From the NCBI GenBank assembly GCA_947493335.1, contig CANLQO010000001.1, positions 1,302,001-1,366,000 of the forward strand: a stretch of 64,000 nucleotides of DNA, in the 5' to 3' direction. Under the pieces are notes generated by a model. The model searched no databases. It was not told the origin of the DNA and was given only the letters and a program-made list of their open reading frames with translations. The stretch is from an uncultured Paracoccaceae bacterium. GTDB taxonomy: Bacteria; Pseudomonadota; Alphaproteobacteria; Rhodobacterales; Rhodobacteraceae. Both the position numbers and the translations under genes were made by a program. This document shows positions 34,586 through 44,397 of the stretch, piece after piece (the stretch's first letter is position 1; every line of letters starts with the position of its first letter).

Positions 34586-37500
34586 TTACTTCATCAGCAG
34601 ACGCGCTTCGTGCTTTTTCAGCGCTTTGCGTGCCGCCTGATAGCCTTCAAGCCCTGTGGTCGTCGCCAGCTCTGGGAAGAGTTCAAAGATCTCGTTCCGC
34701 TGGCTATTGCCGATGCCCTTCAGGCTGTAATCGCCGGGCTGGAAGCTTTCGGTCCAGGCGCCGTTCGACAGGACGACTTCGTGACGCTCAAACATGAAGT
34801 GCACATAGGTCGTCTGCATCACGTTGACCGCGTGGATACCCTCGGCCCCGGTCATGTGCTTGGCAGCGGCCAGAACTTCGCGCTCTTCAAAGTAAAGCTG
34901 CGTTTTCTCTGACGCGACCAGCACCCGGTGGTTCGGGGATACCAGCATGTCACGCTCTGGCAGTCCGCCACCCAGTGACCCAGCTTTGATCAGGATCGGC
35001 TTCAGGTGCGGGTTCGCCGCCAACTGCTTGCCGTTCATCGCCTTGTGACCGACCCAGGCGATTTCCTGAATGCCGTTGTCACGAGTGATGACCTTATCAC
35101 CAACCTGCAGTTCCTCGACCAGACGCTCACCACGTGGTGTGGCAATCGTTGTGCCGGGCGTGAAGCAGGGGATCACGTTCTCGATTTCCGAGAATGTCAT
35201 CGTGGTGCCGTCCATGAAGAACACCGTGCCCGCTTCGGGATCGCCGGGGACATATTCGATCCGCTCGACATTGCTGCCAGTCAGATCAAGCACGTCGATA
35301 TCCGCGCCATCAGGGAACGTGCCGGATGGGGCATCCTCGCCTCCGACCACGACGTCACCGCCGTTGCCGCCAAGGAAGGTGTCGGCGCCCTGACCACCAA
35401 AGAGCTGGTCCTCGCCCTCGCCACCGGTGATGGTGTCGTTGTCGATACCGCCGTCGATCACATCATTGCCGGTGCCACCAAACAGCACGTCGGCATCGTC
35501 GCGACCAAAGATCGTGTCGTTGCCCGCGCCGCCAAAGACGGTGTCGATGTTGTTGCCGGGCAGCAGATCAACCGGGTTCCCGTCAGGATCGGTGTCCACA
35601 ATGTCAAAGGTGTCATTGTCGAGACCGCCGTAAAGCACATCGTCGCCGTCGCCGCCTTCGATGATGTCCACGCCCTCGCCACCGATCACGGTGTCATTGC
35701 CGGTGCCTGCGTCAACGATATCGTTGTCGATACCGGCGTCGATCACGTCGCGACCACCGCCACCGTCGATGCTGTCCGCATCGTCGCCGGTTGTGATGAC
35801 GTCGTCACCCAGACCACCAAAGACTGTGTCCTTGTCGTTGTCGGGGAACTGATCGGGATCGCCCAGACCCGGGTATGGGTTGTCAAAGGCCGGATCAGCA
35901 TGGTTGCCGGTGTTGATGATGTCGTTGCCGTTGCCACCATCGACCACGTCAGAGCCTTCGCCACCAACAATGCTGTCGTTGCCAAAGCTGCCGTCGATGC
36001 TGTCGTCGCCGGTGCCACCGCGGATCGTGTCGTCACCGCTTGCACCATCCAGCGTGTCGTTGCCGGCATTGCCAAGGATCACGTCATTGCCGCTGCCGCC
36101 GTTGGCGACGTCGTCGCCCTCGCCGCCAACCACGCGGTCATTGCCCGCACCGGCCCACAGATCGTCGTCACCGTCGCCACCTTCCAGCAGATCGTCGCCG
36201 ATGCCACCTTCCAGCTTGTCATTCCCTTCGCCGCCGAACAGCTCATCATTGCCAGCGTTGCCAAAGATCATGTCATCGCCGTCGTTGCCGCTGATGGTGT
36301 CGTCGCCATCATCGCCAACCAGACCATCATTGCCGACACCGCCGTCGATGGTGTCATTGCCGTCGCCGCCAAAGACCCGGTCATCGCCGTCGCCTGCATC
36401 AATGCTGTCGTTACCACCGAAGCCAAGGATCAGGTCATCATTGCCGGTGTCGCCGTCCAGGATCGCATCGTTGTTGTCAACCACGTCACCGTCGGCATCC
36501 ACGTATGGGATGTCGGGGTTAATGATGTCATCGCCATCGGTGCCCTGCACGGTGCCGTCATTGATGCCACCCACGGTAAAGGTCGCCACAGCGGTGTCGA
36601 ACCCGCCGTTCCCGTCAGAGATCGTGTACTCGACGCTTGTGGTCCGGGTGTCGTTCAGACCCAGATCATCAAATTCGCCATTGGCGTCAAAGTCGACCGT
36701 GCCGTCGGCGTTGATGGTGAACAGGCCACCATTGTCGCCTGCAACAGGCACACCCACACCGCTGTCAGGTGCACCCACACCCACAACAGTCAGCGTGTCG
36801 CCTTCGGGGTCGCTGTCCACACCGTCGCCGGTGTTGTCGGTCAGCACATTGCCGTCCACATCGCCTGCGGCCTCGTCAAAGTTGGCCACATAGTCGTTGC
36901 GGATCGCCGTTGGTGCGTCGTTGGTGCCGGTCACCGTGATGATGACTTCTGCGGTGTCCGTGCCGCCGTTCCCATCGTCAATCGTGTAGACAACCGTGGT
37001 TGTGGCTTCCTCGCCCTCGGCCAAGCCGTCAAACTCGCCGTTGGGATCAAAGCTGACCGAGCCATCGGGGTTGATCGTCACCAGACCGCCGTTGTCGCCC
37101 GCAACCGGAGTGCCGACGCCCGCCGGATCACCGTTCACTTCGGACACGGTCAGCGGATCATTCTCGGGATCGCTGTCGTTGCCAAGCACGTTGCCCAAAT
37201 CGGACGGTGCGTCCTCATCTGCGGTGTACTCGTCCATCACGGCCACAGGCGCGTCGTTGGTGCCGGTCACAGTGATCACAACTTCTGCCGTGTCGGTGCC
37301 GCCGTTGCCGTCGTCGATGGTGTAGGTGACCGTGGTCGTAGCTTCTTCGCCATCAGCCAAGCCGTCAAACTCGCCGTTCGGGTCAAAGCTGACCGAGCCA
37401 TCGGGGTTGATCGTGACCAGACCACCGTTGTCGCCCGCAACCGGAGTGCCGACGCCCGCCGGATCACCGTTTACTTCGGACACGGTCAGCGGATCGTTTT

Positions 37501-40500
37501 CGGGATCGCTGTCGTTGCCCAGCACGTTGCCCAAATCGGACGGTACGTCCTCATCTGCGGTGTACTCGTCCATCACGGCCACAGGCGCGTCGTTGGTGCC
37601 GGTCACTGTGACAGTCACTGTGGCCGTGTCCATGCCGCCGTTCCCGTCGCTCACCATATAGGTGATCGTGGTCTCAGCGGTCTCACCTTCGCCCAGTGCG
37701 TCAAAGTCGCCATTGGGGTCAAAGGTCACAGTGCCGTCAGCGTCGATGGTGATCAGGCCGCCATTGTCGCCAGCCGTGGGCTGACCAAGGTTGCCTTCGT
37801 CGCCACCCACTTTGAAGACCTGCAGCGGATCGCCGTCAGGGTCGCTGTCGTTGTCCAACACATTGCCGATCACACCTGCGGGGTCGTCTTCACCCGCGTC
37901 CAGCGCATCCATCTCGGCAACCGGGTCGTCATTGGTGCCGGTGACGGTGATCGTCACGGTCGCGGTCGACATCTCCCCCGACGGATCCTGTACCATGTAG
38001 GTGATGGTCGTCTCGGTTGTCTCGCCCTCGCCCAATGCGTCAAAGTCGCCGTTGGGATCAAAGGTCACCGTGCCGTCAGCCGCAATGGTGATCAGGCCAC
38101 CACTGTCGCCTGCGGTCGGCTGGCCCAGGTTGGCTTCATCGCCGCCCACCTTGAACACCTCAAGCGTGTCGCCTTCGGGATCAGTGTCGTTGCCCAGCAC
38201 ATTGCCGATCACACCCGCGGGATCATCCTCGCCCGCGTCCAGATCGTCATCGACTGCGGTCGGACCATCGTTCACGCCGTTGATCTGGATCGTCAGCGTG
38301 GTCGTGGCGGTGCCGCCGTTGCCGTCTGCCACCGTGTAGGTGACCGAAGTTTCCGCGCTTTCACCCGGTGCCAGGCTTTCGAATTCGCCATTGGCCGAGA
38401 AATCGAACGAGCCGTCAGGGTTGATCACAAAGACGCCGCCATTGTCGCCCACAACAGGGTCGCCCACGTTGCCGTTAGGGGTGTTTACACCCACCACCGT
38501 CAGCGTGTCGCCATCGGGGTCGATGTCCAGCCCGGCGTTGTTGTCGCTTGGGTTGGTGATGACATTGCCGTCCACGTCGCCGTTGGTCTCGTCCTCGGTG
38601 ACGATGTAGAGGTCGGGGCAGGCAATCGGGTCGTCATTGGTACCGTTGATAGTGAAGTTGACGGTCGCTGTGTCCGTCTCCCCATCGGGGTCGGTGATTG
38701 TGTAGGTGACAGAGGTTTGCGCGGTCTCGCCCGCACCCAATCCGTCAAACTCACCATTGGCGTCAAAGTCGATGGTGCCATCGGCATTGATCGTGAACAG
38801 ACCGCCATTGCTGCCTGCCACCACGTTGCCAACATTACCCGCGGCACCATTCACGGCCACGACGTTCAGCGGATCGTTTTCGGGATCGCTGTCCGCACCT
38901 GCGCCGGTGTCGTCGGTGATCGCATTGCCATCGACGTCGCCTGCGGCTTCGTCCTGATCGACAATATAGCTGCTGTCTTCGGCGTTCGGACCATCGTTGA
39001 CGCCGGTCACAGTGATCGTGACGGTTTCGGTGTCCATGCCGCCGTTCCCGTCGCTCACCATATAGGTGATCGTGGTCTCTGCGGTCTCACCTTCACCCAA
39101 GGCTTCAAAGTCGCCATTGGGGTCAAAGGTCACAGTGCCGTCAGCGTCGATGGTGATCAGGCCGCCATTGTCGCCAGCCGTCGGCTGACCAAGGTTGGCC
39201 TCATCGCCGCCCACCTTGAAGACCTGCAGCGGATCGCCATCGGGATCGCTGTCGTTGTCCAGCACGTTGCCGATCACGCCTGCGGGATCATCCTCGCCTG
39301 CGTCAAAGCCGTCGGCCTCGGCGTCGGGGCCGCGGTTGACCTCATCACCGATGATCTCTTCGATCTCAACGAAATCAAGGACTTCACCCGTCGGATTGCC
39401 GTCCGCGTCGACAAAGACGATCTGCCCGTCAATACCGTTGCCATTGCTGTCGGGGATCGGATCGCCAACACCGCCGGGCCCGGTCACATAGAATGGCCCC
39501 TGACCTGTCAGGTCCAGCACGTCGTAATCGTTGCCACCTGCGCCGCCGTCCACAGTGTCGCCTGCGCCGCCAAAGATCGTGTCGGCATCGTCGCCGCCAA
39601 AGATCTGGTCGTTGCCGGCACCACCGGTCAGCATATCGTCGCCGCCGTTGCCTTCGATGTAATCGTCGCCGTCACCGCCGTCGATCATGTCATCGCCGTC
39701 TTCCTGCACCATTGGCAGGGTAAAGGTGATGTCGGTCACCGCCACGGTGCCGGAATAGTCGCGCGCCGGGCCGTCATCGAGAACGATCCACAGATGCTGG
39801 ATCGGACCTGCAATGGTCACACCCACATCCTGACCGGGGTTATCTTCACCCGGGCCTGGGTTGTTGGTCTGGGTGCCGGTGACCATATTGCCGTCAACCG
39901 CATGCACGCCGGTGTCCTCGAACTGAACCTCTACAAGGTTCCCGTCCGCGTCCTTCGCCATGATGGTGATCTTATCGAGCGCATCAACGTCCAGCAGAGT
40001 GAACTGCACATTTGTGACTTCCTGGTCGAAATGCAGATCCGCCGTTGTCGGATCGGTCACGTCCCAGTTCTTCAGCATGCCGTTTTCGACAAACCACTCT
40101 TTGCCCTGTGCATTCTGTGGCGTGTTGATCGAAACCGTCACGTCCTTTTCGCACTCGGTAAAGGTGGCAGAACCGTCAGAGCCCAGCACATCCCAGTCGA
40201 TGGTAAAGTCGATCTCTTCCGCCGGACCGCCGTCACCGATCAGCGTGTCGTTGCCGCCACCGCCGTCGATCTTGTCGTCGCCGCCGCCGCCATAGATCGT
40301 GTCGTCGCCAGCCGCACCATTGTCATCCTTGTAAAGCTTGTCGCCATCAATGATGTCGTTGCCGCTGCCGCCAAAAATGGTGTCGCTGTCAGAGCCGCCG
40401 GACAGGGTGTCATCACCCATTTCGCCCGAAACAGTGTCCTGACCGTGACCACCATAGGCGCTGTCATCGCCCTTGCCGCCAAAGACAAGGTCGTTGTCAG

Positions 40501-42097
40501 CCGAGGCCCACAGGTTGTCATTCCCGGTGCCACCGTATAGCGTGTCGTCGCCGTATGATGTCTCCATCATATCGTTGCCGGCACCGCCGTAATATTCGTC
40601 GTTGCCGCGGTCAGCGCCGCCCATGTTGTCGTCGCCCGCGCCACCAAAGGCCAGATCATCGCCATCATTGCCAAAGATGCGGTCGTTGCCTTCACCGCCG
40701 TAGATTTCGTCGTTGTCCGCACCGCCGTCGATGTAATCGTCGCCCAGCTGGCCTTCGATATAATCCTCACCAGCACCGCCAAAGATTTGGTCAGCCGCGT
40801 CACCCTCGGTGCCGTCGAGCTTGTAGCAAAGGTTATCAATCGCGCCAGAGCCCGCAATGATAACCTCCATGCGTGACACGCCATCAACACCGATGTGCTG
40901 CGTCAACTGGCCATTGTCTGCGGTCGCCGCCGTGTCGATCTGACCGATCAGGTTGCCGTCGGCATCATAAAGCTTGATCCAGGCCCCATGCTCGATGTCC
41001 AGAAAGCCAAGGCTTTCGACGCTTGCAGGCGCATCAAAGTCAAAGATGAATGTCCCGCCGCCAGCATTGTCATCGGGATCGCTGCTGTCACCATCTTCCG
41101 AGATGATTAGAACATTGCCCAGATTACCTGTGGCAAGGTCGTGGTCGCCCCCTGTGGGATTGGCCGTGTCAAAGATCATGACCGGCTTGCCGTCTGTGCC
41201 GCTGGAAATGGTCACGCCGTTGCCAGCATATTGCCCGCCCACGACATCGCCTGCGCTCAGGTCGTTGAAGTCAAGCTTGCCGTCAAAAGATGGGCCACCG
41301 CCGATCAACATGTCGTCGCCGTCGCCGCCTTTGATTTCGTCGCTGTCGGCACCGCCAAAGACCATGTCGTTGCCGGACCCACCGCGCAGCACGTCATCAC
41401 CTTCGCCACCATAGACCTTGTCGTCGCCGGTGCCTGCGCGCACGTCATCGTCGCCTTCGCCAGCCACAACCGTATCATTGCCGGCGCCTGCAACGACGAT
41501 ATCGTCCTGTGGGCCTTCGCCCGCAACGATCGCATCATTATTGTCGATCTTGTCGCCTTCAGGATCCTGATCGTAGTTCAGATCAATCAGGTCATCGCCA
41601 CCGGTGCCCTCGACGGTTCCGTCCTTTTCATCGGGCGGGCAAATGCTCGCGCCATCGACAGATTGATTGGAATACCAGCCAGAGTAATTGTCGCCGGTGA
41701 TCGCGGTGATTTCGATGCTGGAAATCTCCAGCCCGTCCAGCGAACCGTCATTCAACAGCTCGGTGACAAAAAGGTCGCCGTTGTCCTGCTGGATCAGGAC
41801 CACTTCGACGTGCTTGACCGTACCATCCTTCAGCGTCACGGCCACAGTGCCGAGAAGGGTTGAATCTGTGTAGTTATGAACCGTACCGCCACCGGTGTTA
41901 TAGCCGATGTAGTCGCAGGTATATTCGTTGTCGGACACGACACCATCATGTTCATGGTCGTAGATATCGACGGCCACGATCTGCAAGGTGTCGGAATCTG
42001 CGCTGACACCTGTCAGGGCGTGGCTGTGCTCAGCCTGATAGTCGTCTTCATAGGGGTCTACGTCTGCGAAATTGCCCAGATAGATCAGGTTCGTCAT
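34586..42097 (-). CDS. Giant RTX / cadherin-like repeat / Hint protein
   Basis: A 2503-residue acidic secreted protein. N-terminal domain 1-155; RTX block about 155-275 (GGxGxDxxxG); a beta-sandwich-like domain to about 435 (GGGTFIFDFDAPASVESLGF); further RTX; another domain 640-800; RTX to about 880; eight cadherin/VCBS-like repeats of about 112 residues (about 924-1850), each with DGNGG and TITVTGTND-type ends; a long RTX block 1850-2290; Hint domain from about 2309 ([24 protein letters not shown]) to the end. No signal peptide, which fits type I secretion; no exporter genes nearby. GGAG eight bases before the ATG supports the start. Likely a surface adhesin or biofilm protein. It shares its C-terminal part with 21532-22725. 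Confidence 0.9.
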   Translation of the reverse strand: MTNLIYLGNFADVDPYEDDYQAEHSHALTGVSADSDTLQIVAVDIYDHEHDGVVSDNEYTCDYIGYNTGGGTVHNYTDSTLLGTVAVTLKDGTVKHVEVVLIQQDNGDLFVTELLNDGSLDGLEISSIEITAITGDNYSGWYSNQSVDGASICPPDEKDGTVEGTGGDDLIDLNYDQDPEGDKIDNNDAIVAGEGPQDDIVVAGAGNDTVVAGEGDDDVRAGTGDDKVYGGEGDDVLRGGSGNDMVFGGADSDEIKGGDGDDMLIGGGPSFDGKLDFNDLSAGDVVGGQYAGNGVTISSGTDGKPVMIFDTANPTGGDHDLATGNLGNVLIISEDGDSSDPDDNAGGGTFIFDFDAPASVESLGFLDIEHGAWIKLYDADGNLIGQIDTAATADNGQLTQHIGVDGVSRMEVIIAGSGAIDNLCYKLDGTEGDAADQIFGGAGEDYIEGQLGDDYIDGGADNDEIYGGEGNDRIFGNDGDDLAFGGAGDDNMGGADRGNDEYYGGAGNDMMETSYGDDTLYGGTGNDNLWASADNDLVFGGKGDDSAYGGHGQDTVSGEMGDDTLSGGSDSDTIFGGSGNDIIDGDKLYKDDNGAAGDDTIYGGGGDDKIDGGGGNDTLIGDGGPAEEIDFTIDWDVLGSDGSATFTECEKDVTVSINTPQNAQGKEWFVENGMLKNWDVTDPTTADLHFDQEVTNVQFTLLDVDALDKITIMAKDADGNLVEVQFEDTGVHAVDGNMVTGTQTNNPGPGEDNPGQDVGVTIAGPIQHLWIVLDDGPARDYSGTVAVTDITFTLPMVQEDGDDMIDGGDGDDYIEGNGGDDMLTGGAGNDQIFGGDDADTIFGGAGDTVDGGAGGNDYDVLDLTGQGPFYVTGPGGVGDPIPDSNGNGIDGQIVFVDADGNPTGEVLDFVEIEEIIGDEVNRGPDAEADGFDAGEDDPAGVIGNVLDNDSDPDGDPLQVFKVGGDEANLGQPTAGDNGGLITIDADGTVTFDPNGDFEALGEGETAETTITYMVSDGNGGMDTETVTITVTGVNDGPNAEDSSYIVDQDEAAGDVDGNAITDDTGAGADSDPENDPLNVVAVNGAAGNVGNVVAGSNGGLFTINADGTIDFDANGEFDGLGAGETAQTSVTYTITDPDGETDTATVNFTINGTNDDPIACPDLYIVTEDETNGDVDGNVITNPSDNNAGLDIDPDGDTLTVVGVNTPNGNVGDPVVGDNGGVFVINPDGSFDFSANGEFESLAPGESAETSVTYTVADGNGGTATTTLTIQINGVNDGPTAVDDDLDAGEDDPAGVIGNVLGNDTDPEGDTLEVFKVGGDEANLGQPTAGDSGGLITIAADGTVTFDPNGDFDALGEGETTETTITYMVQDPSGEMSTATVTITVTGTNDDPVAEMDALDAGEDDPAGVIGNVLDNDSDPDGDPLQVFKVGGDEGNLGQPTAGDNGGLITIDADGTVTFDPNGDFDALGEGETAETTITYMVSDGNGGMDTATVTVTVTGTNDAPVAVMDEYTADEDVPSDLGNVLGNDSDPENDPLTVSEVNGDPAGVGTPVAGDNGGLVTINPDGSVSFDPNGEFDGLADGEEATTTVTYTIDDGNGGTDTAEVVITVTGTNDAPVAVMDEYTADEDAPSDLGNVLGNDSDPENDPLTVSEVNGDPAGVGTPVAGDNGGLVTINPDGSVSFDPNGEFDGLAEGEEATTTVVYTIDDGNGGTDTAEVIITVTGTNDAPTAIRNDYVANFDEAAGDVDGNVLTDNTGDGVDSDPEGDTLTVVGVGAPDSGVGVPVAGDNGGLFTINADGTVDFDANGEFDDLGLNDTRTTSVEYTISDGNGGFDTAVATFTVGGINDGTVQGTDGDDIINPDIPYVDADGDVVDNNDAILDGDTGNDDLILGFGGNDSIDAGDGDDRVFGGDGNDTIDGGVGNDGLVGDDGDDTISGNDGDDMIFGNAGNDELFGGEGNDKLEGGIGDDLLEGGDGDDDLWAGAGNDRVVGGEGDDVANGGSGNDVILGNAGNDTLDGASGDDTIRGGTGDDSIDGSFGNDSIVGGEGSDVVDGGNGNDIINTGNHADPAFDNPYPGLGDPDQFPDNDKDTVFGGLGDDVITTGDDADSIDGGGGRDVIDAGIDNDIVDAGTGNDTVIGGEGVDIIEGGDGDDVLYGGLDNDTFDIVDTDPDGNPVDLLPGNNIDTVFGGAGNDTIFGRDDADVLFGGTGNDVIDGGIDNDTITGGEGEDQLFGGQGADTFLGGNGGDVVVGGEDAPSGTFPDGADIDVLDLTGSNVERIEYVPGDPEAGTVFFMDGTTMTFSEIENVIPCFTPGTTIATPRGERLVEELQVGDKVITRDNGIQEIAWVGHKAMNGKQLAANPHLKPILIKAGSLGGGLPERDMLVSPNHRVLVASEKTQLYFEEREVLAAAKHMTGAEGIHAVNVMQTTYVHFMFERHEVVLSNGAWTESFQPGDYSLKGIGNSQRNEIFELFPELATTTGLEGYQAARKALKKHEARLLMK
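36915..37586 (-). repeat. Near-identical 336-bp tandem duplication inside the RTX gene
   Basis: Two adjacent units (36915-37250 and 37251-37586) each encode 112 residues starting NDAPVAVMDEYTADED. I count four amino-acid differences (V/A, D/E, T/V, V/I). Other repeats in the array differ far more, so this pair is a recent duplication or is kept alike by gene conversion. Confidence 0.8.
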
Positions 42098-42732
42098 ACT
42101 TTTTACTCCAGTGGCCGATGCGCAGGACGCACCTCAGTCGGTCATGCGACGCGATGCGCCGCACTGTATCGATGCAACACCTGTTGCACCGGCTCTTCGA
42201 TCTGTTGTTAGGCAATTGCCACACACACACAGACACACGTTTGCGAAGCGAAGCGCTTCACACGGTCTCCCCAATCGACCGCAATGCCCCCCAGTCGGGC
42301 ACGTTCGGCATACCTAATGAAGTCTTACCCTCAAAGGGAAAAATGTGCCGTTCAGCGTCACATCTGAGACAATCAGGCTCATTTTCGGAAATTGACGCAG
42401 CGTCAGAAACACAGGGATGATTGAGACAGTTTCCAAAATGGAAACAATCGACACCAAATTGTTTCTAGTTTTCGCAGAAAATAGGCCAAAAAACGCTTAT
42501 CCCCGCGAATCTGACCTGCATTTGTTCCCCAAAGTGACCCAATGGGGCGGCGTTAACCCTGCTGCCCAGTTTGTGCCACGATTCCACATCTGCACCCCAA
42601 TTTTGTTTCCAAGCGCCGATCAATCACACACCAATGGGGCGATGATCCGCGCAAAGGCGACAATCTTGGGCTGCGGATGGCGTCTCTGACCGCGATTCGG
42701 ACAAGAATGAGGCAGGCGTTTTCAGAAGCTAC
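42098..42732. other. 635-base gap upstream of RTX gene with palindromes
   Basis: No supportable gene. It contains the palindrome TGCAACA-CC-TGTTGCA (42173-42188), 76-91 bases before the RTX start; a short CA run (42220-42238); and GTTTCC-AAAAT-GGAAAC (42429-42445). These could be regulator sites for the RTX gene. No clear promoter hexamers were found. Confidence 0.4.
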
Positions 42733-42818
42733 TGGTGCCGATGGAGAGACTCGAACTCTCACGATGTTGCCATCGGGGGATTTTGAATCCCCTGCGTCTA
42801 CCATTCCGCCACATCGGC
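42733..42818 (-). tRNA. tRNA-Leu (CAA)
   Basis: On the minus strand the acceptor stem GCCGATG (42818-42812) pairs with CATCGGC (42743-42737), followed by discriminator A and an encoded CCA (42735-42733). The anticodon stem GGGGA/TCCCC encloses loop TTCAAAA, anticodon CAA, reading UUG. The long variable arm (CCGATGGCAACATCG) and the T-arm GAGAGTTCGAGTCTCTC are those of a class II leucine tRNA. Confidence 0.95.
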
Positions 42819-42861
42819 CAGTGCGCGTGTCCTACGATCTGCCGCGCGCGGCGTCAACGCC

Positions 42862-43701
42862 TCATAGCTGGTTCGTTGAAAACGTGTCGCACTGGCTCAT
42901 ATCGCCGCTCTCGTACCCGCGCACGAACCAGCGTTGCCGCTGGGCAGAGGTGCCGTGGGTAAAGGTATGCGGCTGCACCGTACGGCCTGCGTTGCGCTGC
43001 AAGGTGTCATCGCCGATCTGCTTGGCCGCATTCACCGCCTCTTCCAGATCACCGCGCTCTAGTGAACGGAACTTTTCCTGTGCCTTGCGGGCCCAGATGC
43101 CCGAGAAGCAGTCAGCCTGAAGCTCGGTGCGCACAGACAGCTCATTGGATTGCGCCTCGCTCACCTGCGCGCGCAGCTGGTTCACCTGGCCCAGGATGCC
43201 GAGTTCATTTTGAACATGATGCGCGATCTCGTGCGCCACCACATAGGCGGCGGCAAAATCGCCGCGCGCGCCCAGCCGGTTCGCCATGGTCGTAAAGAAC
43301 GCTGTGTCGAGGTAGGCGGTGTTATCCGCGGGGCAATAGAACGGCCCCGACGCGGCCGAGGCGCCGCCGCAGCCTGACTGCACCGCTCCCTTGAAAATCA
43401 CCAATGTCGGTTCTGTATAGGGTACGCCCGCCTGCTGCGGCAGCAACTCGCCCCAAACCTCTTCGGTATCGGCCAGCACGACGGACACGAATTGCTCGGC
43501 TTCGCGGTCGGCCTCCGTGACCTCTGCGCTCTGGCTGCCGCCCTGCCCGCCCAGATCAACAAAGTTCGACGTGTCAAAGCCGAAATACCAGCCTGCCAGA
43601 AGGATCAGCACACCTGCGATCCCGCCAATGCCACCGACCGATCTTGCACCGCCGCCACGTCGTTGCACGTTGCGGCTGCCTCTGCGTCCTTGCCACTTCA
43701 T
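42862..43701 (-). CDS. Neutral zinc metallopeptidase, YpfJ family
   Basis: A 279-residue membrane-anchored putative metallopeptidase. A basic N-terminus (MKWQGRRGSRNVQRR) precedes one membrane helix (about 25-42), then the extracytoplasmic domain with TLVIFKGAVQSGCGGASAASGPFYCPAD and the zinc motif HEIAHH (His157-His161), followed by RTELQADCFSGIWA with a likely third ligand Glu/Asp. Start ATG 43701 follows GGGGGT; a GTG five codons upstream is less likely. Peptidase activity of this family has not been shown to my knowledge. 43 bases separate it from tRNA-Leu downstream. Confidence 0.85.
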   Translation of the reverse strand: MKWQGRRGSRNVQRRGGGARSVGGIGGIAGVLILLAGWYFGFDTSNFVDLGGQGGSQSAEVTEADREAEQFVSVVLADTEEVWGELLPQQAGVPYTEPTLVIFKGAVQSGCGGASAASGPFYCPADNTAYLDTAFFTTMANRLGARGDFAAAYVVAHEIAHHVQNELGILGQVNQLRAQVSEAQSNELSVRTELQADCFSGIWARKAQEKFRSLERGDLEEAVNAAKQIGDDTLQRNAGRTVQPHTFTHGTSAQRQRWFVRGYESGDMSQCDTFSTNQL

Positions 43702-43818
43702 ACTGATACCCCCCACACTTTCGTGACAGGTTGCGCCAAATTGACCAGCCCCACAAGCTTGACCGCGCGCCGTCCCCGTGGCCTAAGGCGGAAAACCGCA
43801 AATCAATGGGCTCGTGCC

Positions 43819-44397
43819 ATGATCCGCCGCCTTTACGACTGGACGCTCTCGCTTGCTGCATCGCCCCATGCGCTGTGGTTTCTGGCGCTGGTCTCCTTTG
43901 TGGAATCATCCTTCTTTCCGATCCCGCCCGATGTGCTGATGATCCCGATGATCATCGCCCGCCCCAGCCGCGCGTTCCTGATCGCGACCGTCTGCCTTGT
44001 GGCCTCGGTCCTTGGCGCGCTTCTGGGCTATTACATTGGCTATGGGCTGTTTGAATCCGTGGGCCGCCCGATCCTAGAGCTTTATGGCAAGGACGACAGC
44101 TTTGCCGAGATGTCGGCCACCTTCAATCAATACGGCGCATGGGCTGTGATCGTGGCTGGCGTGACCATGCTGCCATTCAAGGTCATCACCATTGCCTCGG
44201 GTGTGACCGGCCTGTCGCTGCCGGTCTTCATCGTCTCGTCCATCATCGCGCGGGCGATCCGGTTCTATCTTGTCGCATTACTCTTGTGGAAGTTTGGCGA
44301 ACCGATCCGCGACTTCATCGAAAAGCGCCTGACCCTGATGTTCACGATCTTCTGCGTTGTGCTGATCGGCGGCTTTCTTGCGATTGGGTTCCTATGA
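43819..44397 (+). CDS. DedA/YqaA-family membrane protein
   Basis: A 192-residue membrane protein with about four to five helices. Family signs are FVESSFFPIPPDVLMIPMIIARP near the N-terminus and GAWAVIVAGVTMLPFKVITIASG in the middle, the short YqaA version of the DedA/SNARE-associated fold. Members are linked to lipid scrambling and membrane potential. Overlaps dsbB by ATGA, so the pair is one operon. Confidence 0.85.
   Translation: MIRRLYDWTLSLAASPHALWFLALVSFVESSFFPIPPDVLMIPMIIARPSRAFLIATVCLVASVLGALLGYYIGYGLFESVGRPILELYGKDDSFAEMSATFNQYGAWAVIVAGVTMLPFKVITIASGVTGLSLPVFIVSSIIARAIRFYLVALLLWKFGEPIRDFIEKRLTLMFTIFCVVLIGGFLAIGFL

Noticed and set aside
35340-36530. Regular 27-base spacing that could suggest a CRISPR or satellite array
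   Set aside because: The period equals nine codons and encodes GGxGxDxxx calcium-binding nonapeptides; no conserved repeat with variable unique spacers.
35006-40540. Plus-strand open frame of 1844 codons
   Set aside because: Exactly antisense to the RTX and cadherin-like repeats. The repetitive Asp/Gly codons (GAT, GAC, GGC) read as Ile, Val and Ala on the other strand and create no stops. The product is low-complexity with no domain and no ribosome site.
42220-42238. Short CA dinucleotide run as a possible phase-variation tract
   Set aside because: Only about five to six units and interrupted by a G; too short to slip frequently, and not placed in a promoter I can identify.
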